5,639 nt of DNA, from contig JAFQLA010000312.1 in the NCBI GenBank assembly GCA_017396725.1, positions 1-5,639 of the forward strand, given 5' to 3'. This document shows positions 1 to 4,268 of this stretch, in pieces. Below the pieces are notes generated by a model, which saw only the letters and a list, made by a program, of their open reading frames with translations, made no database searches and was not told where the DNA came from. How positions within the stretch are numbered: position 1 is the stretch's first letter; every line of letters starts with the position of its first letter. Position numbers and translations under genes: made by a program. The stretch is from Oscillospiraceae bacterium. GTDB lineage: Bacteria; Bacillota_A; Clostridia; Oscillospirales; Oscillospiraceae.

Positions 1-28
1 AGCGCTTTCCATCTACTGCACCGAATAT

Positions 29-35
29 AAGGAGG
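29..35 (+). promoter_or_regulatory. Shine-Dalgarno site that fixes the GTG start of the DUF4234-like gene
   Basis: AAGGAGG is a full match to the anti-Shine-Dalgarno core and ends 5 nt before the GTG at 41. The reading frame stays open upstream to the window edge (13 more codons with no ATG), so this site is the main reason for starting at GTG 41. No promoter can be placed in the 28 bases before it; it presumably lies outside the window. Confidence 0.8.
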
Positions 36-40
36 TTGCC

Positions 41-760
41 GTGAATACTCAGTCCAATGCCGCTCCTCAGGGCGGTTACGCTCCCCAGTACCAGCAGGCA
101 GCTCCCCAGTATCAGCAGGCTGCTCCCCAGTATCAGCAGGCTGCTCCTCAGTACCAGCAGGCAGCGCCCCAGTATCAGGCTCCTGCTGCTCCTCAGGGCG
201 GTCAGCGCGCATATGATCCCCATATGTTTAAGGTGGCTCTGCAGGTGCCCGGCTTCTGCGGCCTTGTAAAGCACATCCTGCTCCTCATCTTTACCTTCGG
301 TATCTGGAGTTACATCTGGGTCTATCGCGTTACCGATTTCCTCAACCGCACCGACCGCGAGCAGCAGAGCGCAGGCCTGCAGGTCCTGCTCTGCATCCTC
401 GTTCCTTTCTATACGGTTTATTGGTATTATAAGAACGCGCAGCGTATCGACCGCTTCGCCGCAGCCAACGGCGTGTATTCCGATCTGGAAACGCCCTGCC
501 TGGTCTGCAGCCTGCTGGTCAGCGGCGCCGCTGCCATCCTCATGCAGGAAAAGATCAACTGCGTGCTCTATACCATTTATCTCAACGGCGGCCAGATGCC
601 CCAGCCTCAGCCTGTCTATCAGCAGCCTGTTTACCAGCAGCCTCAGTACCAGCAGCCTGTTGCTCCTCAGTATCAGCAGCCTCAGTATCAGGCACCCGCT
701 GCTCCTCAGGCACCTGCCGCTCCTCAGGCTCCCAACTATCAGCCTCCCGCAAACCAGTAA
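41..760 (+). CDS. DUF4234-like membrane protein with Q/Y/P/A-rich repeats at both ends
   Basis: A 239-aa membrane protein of unknown function. Residues 14-46 are a 7-residue repeat (APQYQQA, four full copies plus a partial one). Residues about 75-97 form a first membrane segment with the pattern FTFGIWSYIWVYR followed by a polar helix (TDFLNR), which resembles the opening of DUF4234 domains. Hydrophobic stretches follow at about 113-130 and 152-180. The tail (about 188-239) is again rich in Pro, Gln, Tyr and Ala (PVYQQ, PQYQQ, APAAPQ). There is no signal peptide and no catalytic motif. The start is GTG with a strong ribosome site. Arginine codons are almost all CGC, as in the homoserine dehydrogenase gene and unlike the next gene, which hints at good expression. 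A hairpin at 773-800 separates it from a neighbour with the same kind of tail, so a joint role is plausible. The DUF4234 match is by recognition of the motif, not by search; the function is unknown. Confidence 0.85.
   Translation: MNTQSNAAPQGGYAPQYQQAAPQYQQAAPQYQQAAPQYQQAAPQYQAPAAPQGGQRAYDPHMFKVALQVPGFCGLVKHILLLIFTFGIWSYIWVYRVTDFLNRTDREQQSAGLQVLLCILVPFYTVYWYYKNAQRIDRFAAANGVYSDLETPCLVCSLLVSGAAAILMQEKINCVLYTIYLNGGQMPQPQPVYQQPVYQQPQYQQPVAPQYQQPQYQAPAAPQAPAAPQAPNYQPPANQ
80..178 (+). repeat. 21-bp in-frame tandem repeat encoding APQYQQA
   Basis: Four full 21-bp units (80-100, 101-121, 122-142, 143-163) and a 15-bp partial fifth unit (164-178) encode the heptad APQYQQA. Units differ only at synonymous third positions (GCT/GCG, CCC/CCT, TAT/TAC, GCA/GCT), so the protein repeat is better conserved than the DNA. 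Copy number could vary by slippage without breaking the frame. Confidence 0.95.
611..733 (+). repeat. Degenerate repeat encoding PVYQQ/PQYQQ/APAAPQ
   Basis: This encodes residues about 191-231 of the DUF4234-like protein. The pentad P-(V/Q)-Y-Q-Q occurs three times in a row, followed by APQYQQ and PQYQ and two APAAPQ units. It is less regular than the amino-terminal array but has the same composition, so the membrane core is bracketed by two low-complexity arms. Confidence 0.85.
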
Positions 761-772
761 TACATAATAAAT

Positions 773-800
773 TAAAGAGAGCGCTCAGGCGCTCTCTTTA
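773..800 (+). terminator. 12-bp hairpin between the two repeat-tailed membrane genes, weak or partial terminator
   Basis: TAAAGAGAGCGC pairs perfectly with GCGCTCTCTTTA around a TCAG loop. The run of U after the stem is poor: the stem ends in CUCUUUA and is followed by CCCUUUAG. It may terminate only partly, or act as a 3' stabiliser of the upstream message. The next gene starts only 24 nt later, and no convincing promoter is visible in between, so some read-through is expected. Confidence 0.7.
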
Positions 801-824
801 CCCTTTAGTATCGGAGGAAGAGAG

Positions 825-1616
825 ATGTACGAAAAGAAAGTTTTGAAGGAAAAGAAGGGCCTTGGTATCATTGTGGCGGTGCTTGCTGTTCTTGGCACGC
901 TTTTGCGGGTGATGGCCCTCGTGCAGCAGAATTATTTCGCATGGCTGCGCACGGCTTTTGAGTATGGCTATCCTCAGGAAAAGATCCTTGTGGTCTCGCT
1001 GCTGCTGGGTAATCTCGTGGCGATCGTGGGCTTTATTCTGCTGGCGGTGGCGGCGCTGCGGGGCATGCCTTTGTTCGTGCCCTACATTGTGGTGATCGTG
1101 GGAGCGGCTATCCCGCTGCTGCGGCTGCTTCTCATCGGCGGCGGTGGCAGTATACAGGATCTTTTGGTTCTGGTGCTGGAGATCGCGGGTTCGGTGCTGG
1201 CTATTGTGGCCTGCATCAGCGGATCCGGTTTGCGCTATGGGGCTATGGGGTTGTTCTTTGCTTCCGGCGTGGTGGAGCTGCTGAATCTGTTTTTGCGGCA
1301 GCAGCCCTATTTCTCGGCTATGATGCTCCTTTATACGGTGGTACCTATTGTGCTTTTCGCCGCGGCGTACGGCCTTGCTATGCTCTTTGCCGCGCCTGAA
1401 GCGGCGGGGCGTCCTCCCATGCCGCCTTACGGCTATGCCCCTTACGGACAGATGCCTCCCCAGTACGGCCAGAGCATACCCCCTCAGTATCAGCAGCCCC
1501 AGTATCAGCCGCCCCAGTATCAGCAGTCTCAGTATCAGCAGTCTCAGTATCAGCCGCCGGTGCAGCCCACAGTGCCGCAGGCTCCTGCGGTACCCCAACC
1601 CCCTGCGGAGGAATAA
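825..1616 (+). CDS. Six-helix membrane protein with cytoplasmic QYQQ-repeat tail, function unknown
   Basis: A 263-aa protein I do not recognise. The amino terminus is strongly basic (MYEKKVLKEKKG), indicating a cytoplasmic start. Hydrophobic segments lie at about 13-32, 54-78, 83-104, 110-132, 137-157 and 164-189, giving six helices and so an inside carboxyl end. The tail (190-263) is rich in Pro, Tyr and Gln, with PPYGYAPYGQMPPQYG and then five QYQQP/QYQQS/QYQPP units at 221-245. No enzyme motif is seen. The start is ATG with GGAGGA 6 nt upstream. Codon choice (mostly GTG for Val, often CGG for Arg) differs from the gene before it, suggesting lower expression. The repeat tail is shared with the upstream DUF4234-like protein, which argues that the two belong together. 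The stop codon overlaps the start of the following terminator stem. Confidence 0.85.
   Translation: MYEKKVLKEKKGLGIIVAVLAVLGTLLRVMALVQQNYFAWLRTAFEYGYPQEKILVVSLLLGNLVAIVGFILLAVAALRGMPLFVPYIVVIVGAAIPLLRLLLIGGGGSIQDLLVLVLEIAGSVLAIVACISGSGLRYGAMGLFFASGVVELLNLFLRQQPYFSAMMLLYTVVPIVLFAAAYGLAMLFAAPEAAGRPPMPPYGYAPYGQMPPQYGQSIPPQYQQPQYQPPQYQQSQYQQSQYQPPVQPTVPQAPAVPQPPAEE
1485..1559 (+). repeat. 15-bp in-frame tandem repeat encoding QYQQP/QYQQS/QYQPP
   Basis: Five consecutive 15-bp units each begin CAGTATCAG and encode a five-residue unit (QYQQP, QYQPP, QYQQS, QYQQS, QYQPP). Unlike the 21-bp array in the preceding gene, the CAGTATCAG core is identical in all five units at the DNA level, which suggests recent expansion. 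Confidence 0.95.
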
Positions 1617-1653
1617 AAAAAGAGAGAGAGTCGAAAGACTCTCTCTCTTTTTT
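1616..1653. terminator. Bidirectional intrinsic terminator with 17-bp perfect stem and GAAA loop
   Basis: A perfect 17-bp stem (1616-1632 with 1637-1653) closes on a GAAA tetraloop. The A-run on the left arm and T-run on the right arm give a U-tract on both strands. It serves the plus-strand membrane gene, whose TAA ends at 1616, and the minus-strand zinc-ribbon gene, whose TAA lies 3 nt beyond the stem at 1657. This is a shared terminator for convergent genes. Confidence 0.95.
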
Positions 1654-1656
1654 GCT

Positions 1657-1881
1657 TTATTCGCCGGGGGTGGTGCGGATCACCTTGCCGATGTTCCAGG
1701 TCATGGCGGCCTGTTCGGCAGCCTTCAGGCGGCCTGCTTCATCGGAATAGGGCAGCTCTGCCGTGCGGCAGCCGCAGTCCAGACATTCCACATACACGCA
1801 CCAGCCGTTTTCTTCCTGACCAAGGCCGGGGCCGTGGCAGACGGGACAATCAAAAAGTTCCAGATTTTCAAAAGGATCCAT
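1657..1881 (-). CDS. Small zinc-ribbon protein, Lar/restriction-alleviation-like
   Basis: A 74-aa protein with two cysteine knuckles: CPVC at residues 12-15 and CLDC at 33-36, with extra cysteines at 28 and 38. After a short helix-forming region (EAGRLKAAEQAA) comes TWN at 61-63. The order CPxC, a strand with V/Y and a CxxCG knuckle, an Ala-rich helix and a WN near the end is the layout of Lar-family restriction-alleviation proteins and related small zinc ribbons, so a zinc-binding fold is well supported. A true anti-restriction role is not: there are no phage or restriction genes nearby. The ATG has AAGGAG 7 nt upstream (1889-1894, minus strand) and a candidate promoter just beyond. It is transcribed alone, divergent from the VOC operon, and ends at the shared terminator. 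Similar proteins are often annotated only as hypothetical. Confidence 0.85.
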   Translation of the reverse strand: MDPFENLELFDCPVCHGPGLGQEENGWCVYVECLDCGCRTAELPYSDEAGRLKAAEQAAMTWNIGKVIRTTPGE

Positions 1882-1915
1882 ATGCCTTCTCCTTCGGGTA
1901 TTTCAATATGCAAGC

Positions 1916-1945
1916 AGTATACCACAAACCGCCGCCCTTGCGCAA
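1916..1945 (-). promoter_or_regulatory. Candidate promoter for the zinc-ribbon gene (TTGCGC-18-TATACT)
   Basis: Read on the minus strand, a -35-like TTGCGC (1940-1945) and a good -10 TATACT (1916-1921) are 18 nt apart. Transcription would start near 1909 and leave a leader of about 28 nt that includes the ribosome site. The -35 match is poor, so this is a weak or activator-dependent promoter. It overlaps the TTGCGCAA palindrome. Confidence 0.55.
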
Positions 1946-1948
1946 CGG
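1935..1948. promoter_or_regulatory. Palindrome between divergent promoters, possible operator
   Basis: TTGCGCAA (1938-1945) is a perfect 8-bp palindrome, and after one mismatched pair the symmetry continues with CC at 1935-1936 and GG at 1947-1948. It covers the -35 of the leftward promoter and sits 5 nt upstream of the -35 of the rightward one, a position from which a single regulator could act on both. The regulator is unknown, and the site may be chance. Confidence 0.35.
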
Positions 1949-1953
1949 GTGAA

Positions 1954-1982
1954 TTGACATTGCCGCGCGGCGCTTTTATAAT
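1954..1982 (+). promoter_or_regulatory. Consensus sigma-A promoter for the VOC-HAD-EamA operon
   Basis: TTGACA (1954-1959) and TATAAT (1977-1982) are both exact consensus hexamers with the ideal 17-nt spacer. Transcription should begin near 1989, about 20 nt before the ATG at 2010, just upstream of a strong ribosome site (AGGAGG at 1998-2003). The spacer contains a perfect 10-bp palindrome, GCCGCGCGGC (1962-1971). Confidence 0.92.
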
Positions 1983-2009
1983 AAAGTATCACCCAAAAGG
2001 AGGGGCTCT

Positions 2010-2447
2010 ATGTTTTATCTTGACCATGTGGGCATCACTGCCATTGATTTTGAAGGCACCAAGAAGTTTTACGGTGTGCTGGGCTTTGAAGAAATGAAAA
2101 GCTGGACCTATGAGCCCCGCAAGATGAAAGCCTGCATGATGAAAAATCCTGAGGGCAAGTGCATTGAGATCTTCCATTTTGAGGACTATATCCCCGCTCC
2201 CGATACCGTGGGCAGCCACTTTGAGCGGGACGGTGTGGCCATTGAAGAGGACCTTCCTCAGATCGGGCTCAAGCATGTGGCCTTCCGCGTGAAGGATCTC
2301 AGAGCCGTGGTGGCACAGCTGCAGGAGGCGGGCCTTTGCGGCGAGGTGGATATCATGCCCGGCGGCCTTGGCAACATCTATTGCTTCATCCGCGATCCCA
2401 ACGGCATTTTCGTGGAGTTTATGGAAAACCCCTATTTTGAAGATTAA
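2010..2447 (+). CDS. VOC (glyoxalase/dioxygenase-fold) family protein
   Basis: A 145-aa protein of the vicinal-oxygen-chelate superfamily, normally metal-dependent isomerases, lyases or dioxygenases acting in the cytoplasm. Two babab modules are visible. Residues 3-57 start LDHVGIT and end CIEIFHF; residues 87-139 start LKHVAFRVKD and end RDPNGIFVEFME. The four expected metal ligands fit H6, E53, H89 and E136, the H/E...H/E pattern of glyoxalase I-type enzymes, so it is probably active. The length is typical for a single-chain VOC protein that dimerises. The first gene of a three-gene operon, it follows a consensus promoter and lies 17 nt before a HAD phosphatase. The substrate is unknown: lactoylglutathione lyase would be an over-call in a probable clostridium that may lack glutathione; methylmalonyl-CoA epimerase is less likely given this context. 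Confidence 0.9.
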   Translation: MFYLDHVGITAIDFEGTKKFYGVLGFEEMKSWTYEPRKMKACMMKNPEGKCIEIFHFEDYIPAPDTVGSHFERDGVAIEEDLPQIGLKHVAFRVKDLRAVVAQLQEAGLCGEVDIMPGGLGNIYCFIRDPNGIFVEFMENPYFED

Positions 2448-2464
2448 CACGAAGGAGACCCCTT

Positions 2465-3118
2465 ATGTATCGCTATATTCTCTTTGATCTGGACGGCACT
2501 TTGACCGATTCCGGCGAAGGCATCACCAAAAGTGTGGCGTATGCTATCGGGAAGATGGGCTTTCCCGCCCTGCCCCAGTCCACGCTTTTGAAGTTTATCG
2601 GCCCTCCGCTCACCGAATCCTATCCCGAGCGCTGCGGTATGAATAAAGAGGAGACGGATCAGGCCATCGCCTATTTCCACGAGCGCTTCGATACCATCGG
2701 TATTTGGGAAAACTATCCCATCCCCGGCATGCGGGAGCTTTTGGCGGAGCTTTGTGAAAAGGGCTATAAGCTGGCTCTGGCCTCCTCCAAGCCCAAGCAC
2801 GCGGCAAAGGATATCTGCGAAAAGTTCGGCTTTGCTCCGTATCTCTCTGTCATCGGCGGCAACGACGCCGACCTTGGCGCCCGTGCCAAGTGGGAGATCA
2901 TCGCGCAGGTGATGGAATTTTTCGGCGTCACCGATAAGAGCGAGGTGCTCATGGTGGGGGACCGCAAGTATGACTGCATCGGCGCCGCCAAGTGCGGCGT
3001 GGACTGTGCGGGCCTTGCCGTCTGTGAGTACGGCGAGGAGGGTGAGCTGCAGGCTCGCGGCGCGGTGACGGTTGCCGCCACCGTGGAAGAACTCCGCGAT
3101 TTCATTCTCAGTCACTAA
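2465..3118 (+). CDS. HAD-superfamily phosphatase, phosphoglycolate phosphatase/5'-nucleotidase-like
   Basis: A 217-aa soluble hydrolase. All four HAD motifs are present. Motif I is FDLDGTLTDS, with nucleophile D8 and acid/base D10. Motif II is S107 in LALASSK. Motif III is K142 in ARAKWEI. Motif IV is GDRKYD, with D166 and D170 binding magnesium. A helical C1 cap lies between about 16 and 85 and contains FIGPPL, common in the Firmicutes subgroup named phosphoglycolate phosphatase or 5'-nucleotidase. It should dephosphorylate a small phosphometabolite; family names are poor guides to substrate. It is the middle gene of the VOC-HAD-EamA operon, with ATG 17 nt after the VOC stop and AAGGAG at 2452-2457. 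Its stop codon overlaps the next gene's ribosome site, so translation may be coupled. Confidence 0.92.
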   Translation: MYRYILFDLDGTLTDSGEGITKSVAYAIGKMGFPALPQSTLLKFIGPPLTESYPERCGMNKEETDQAIAYFHERFDTIGIWENYPIPGMRELLAELCEKGYKLALASSKPKHAAKDICEKFGFAPYLSVIGGNDADLGARAKWEIIAQVMEFFGVTDKSEVLMVGDRKYDCIGAAKCGVDCAGLAVCEYGEEGELQARGAVTVAATVEELRDFILSH

Positions 3119-3132
3119 GGAGATTTACCCCA

Positions 3133-4017
3133 ATGGATCAGAAAACCATCGCCATGGGAAAGGTGCGGGTCATCGGCTCTATGGCCATCTTCGGCACCAT
3201 CGGCCTTTTCGTGCGTTTTATTCCCATGCCCTCCAGCGTTATCGCCTGCTGCCGCGGCGCCATCGGCACGGTGTTTTTGCTGCTTTTGTGCCTTTTGACC
3301 GGCGTGAAGCTCTCCGGCAAGGCTATCCGCCGCAATCTGAAGCTGCTTTTGATCTGCGGCGCGGCCATGGGCTTCAACTGGATATTGCTCTTTGAATCCT
3401 ATCGCTATACCACGGTGGCAACGGCTACCATCTGCTACTATCTTGCCCCGGTATTTGTCATCATTCTTTCGCCTTTTGTGCGAAAGGAAAAGCTGACGCC
3501 TGTCCGCGCCCTCTGCGCGCTGGTGGCGCTTTTGGGCATGATCCCTCTTTCGGGGGTGCTGGGCGGCGAGATCCGCGGAGCCAGGGGCATCCTCTTTGCG
3601 CTGGGCGCGGCGGTGCTGTATGCCTCCATCGTGATGATGAATCAGTTCATGAAGGATATCTCGTCTTATGAGACCACCATCATGCAGCTTTTCTTTTCTC
3701 ATGTGGTGCTGCTGCCCTATGTGCTTTTGACCGAAGATGTGGCGGCTGCCTTTTCGGTGGGCGCTTTGGATATCGGCGTGCTGCTCTTCGTGGGCATCGT
3801 TCACACGGGCATCGCCTACTGGATGTACTTCGGCGGCATTCCCCATATCAGCGTGCAGACGGCGGCCATCTTCAGCTATCTTGACCCCGTGGTGGCCATC
3901 ATCCTCTCCGCCGTGGTGCTGCGGGAGGAGATGGGACTGTGGAGCATCGTGGGCGCGGTGGCCATTCTGGGCGCCACTCTCGTCAGCGAGCTTTGCGGAA
4001 ACGGCAAAAAAGAATAA
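3133..4017 (+). CDS. EamA/DMT-family transporter, ten membrane helices
   Basis: A 294-aa inner-membrane protein of the drug/metabolite transporter superfamily, most likely exporting a small metabolite or amino acid. Two EamA repeats are visible, about 11-140 and 150-287, each of five helices (about 12-29, 35-57, 69-87, 94-116, 123-141; then 150-170, 182-200, 213-232, 242-263, 267-286). Each repeat has the family pattern near its fourth helix: ATICYYLAPVFVIILS...RKEKL in the first and AAIFSYLDPVVAIILS...LREEM in the second. The length is standard for a complete transporter. The ATG lies 14 nt after the HAD stop, with AAGGAG at 3117-3122. Last gene of its operon, it runs straight into a terminator. 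The substrate cannot be read from sequence; its partners suggest a linked metabolite, which is inference. Confidence 0.93.
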   Translation: MDQKTIAMGKVRVIGSMAIFGTIGLFVRFIPMPSSVIACCRGAIGTVFLLLLCLLTGVKLSGKAIRRNLKLLLICGAAMGFNWILLFESYRYTTVATATICYYLAPVFVIILSPFVRKEKLTPVRALCALVALLGMIPLSGVLGGEIRGARGILFALGAAVLYASIVMMNQFMKDISSYETTIMQLFFSHVVLLPYVLLTEDVAAAFSVGALDIGVLLFVGIVHTGIAYWMYFGGIPHISVQTAAIFSYLDPVVAIILSAVVLREEMGLWSIVGAVAILGATLVSELCGNGKKE

Positions 4018-4048
4018 AAAAGACGGGTGGGAAACCGCCCGTTTTTTT
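4017..4048 (+). terminator. Intrinsic terminator of the VOC-HAD-EamA operon
   Basis: ACGGGTGG (4023-4030) pairs with CCGCCCGT (4035-4042), with one G-U pair, around a GAAA loop. Seven T follow (4042-4048). The A-run on the left can extend the stem by pairing with the T-run. It overlaps the transporter's stop codon and isolates the operon from the downstream amino-acid genes. Confidence 0.93.
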
Positions 4049-4116
4049 GTTTGTTTTTCTGCGGCACACCACAAGGCGGCAACTTTGCTTTTCTGTGAAA
4101 AACATAGTGGGAATTG

Positions 4117-4142
4117 CACAAAAAGGCGGGGGCATTTTTGTG
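4117..4142. repeat. Inverted repeat upstream of the hom promoter
   Basis: CACAAAAA (4117-4124) and TTTTTGTG (4135-4142) are perfect 8-bp inverted arms separated by 10 nt (GGCGGGGGCA). It lies about 33 nt upstream of the -35 of the homoserine dehydrogenase promoter, so it would not be in that transcript. It could be a protein-binding site or a secondary hairpin behind the previous terminator. Confidence 0.5.
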
Positions 4143-4174
4143 GGAAATTGTATAAGGAATCGTAAAAAAGCCTC

Positions 4175-4203
4175 TTGCTTTTCTTTTTTGGGCATGATAT
4201 AGT
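4175..4203 (+). promoter_or_regulatory. Extended -10 promoter for hom-aspartokinase
   Basis: TTGCTT (4175-4180) and TATAGT (4198-4203) are 17 nt apart. A TG at 4195-4196, one base before the -10, makes it an extended -10 promoter. Transcription would start near 4210, giving a leader of about 59 nt to the ATG at 4269. No T-box, lysine-riboswitch-sized structure or leader peptide fits in so short a leader. Confidence 0.7.
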
Positions 4204-4257
4204 GTGTTCCAACGGAGAACAAGTGATTTTGCACAATGGACATAGATAGAAAAGGAC

Positions 4258-4263
4258 AGGTGA
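4258..4263 (+). promoter_or_regulatory. Ribosome site supporting the ATG at 4269 of hom
   Basis: AGGTGA, part of the extended AGGAGGTGA consensus, ends 5 nt before the ATG at 4269, with a GGA just upstream. The alternative in-frame ATG at 4236 has only a GGAG 18 nt away, which is too far. The protein from 4269 also starts like other family members, a few residues before the dinucleotide-binding glycines. Confidence 0.65.
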
Positions 4264-4268
4264 ACGGT

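Noticed and set aside
1..40. Possible end of an upstream gene (stops in other frames at 28-30 and 42-44)
   Set aside because: The visible residues are too few to recognise anything, so no feature is called.
80..178. Repeat array considered as CRISPR or regulatory repeats
   Set aside because: Units are contiguous without spacers, have a 21-bp period and are in frame, so they are protein-coding repeats.
798..1598. 266-codon minus-strand frame with LILRLLILRLLIL repeats
   Set aside because: It is the reverse complement of the CAGTATCAG repeats of the second membrane gene, and the plus-strand protein has a ribosome site and plausible membrane topology.
1348..2097. 249-codon plus-strand frame crossing the terminator
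   Set aside because: It reads through a strong bidirectional terminator, the zinc-ribbon gene and the divergent promoters, and has no family features.
4205..4221. TGTTC-7-GAACA considered as a LexA/SOS box
   Set aside because: The Gram-positive SOS box has the arms in the opposite order (GAAC, 4 nt, GTTC), and the gene context is biosynthetic.
3115..4236. 373-codon minus-strand open frame opposite the EamA gene
   Set aside because: The His/Lys/Arg/Ala-rich translation is typical of the antisense of a GC-rich membrane-protein gene; no ribosome site or family match.
4236..4268. Upstream ATG for homoserine dehydrogenase (adds 11 residues)
   Set aside because: The nearest GGAG is 18 nt away and the extra residues are polar and atypical for the family; ATG 4269 has AGGTGA at good spacing. 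The longer form cannot be fully excluded.
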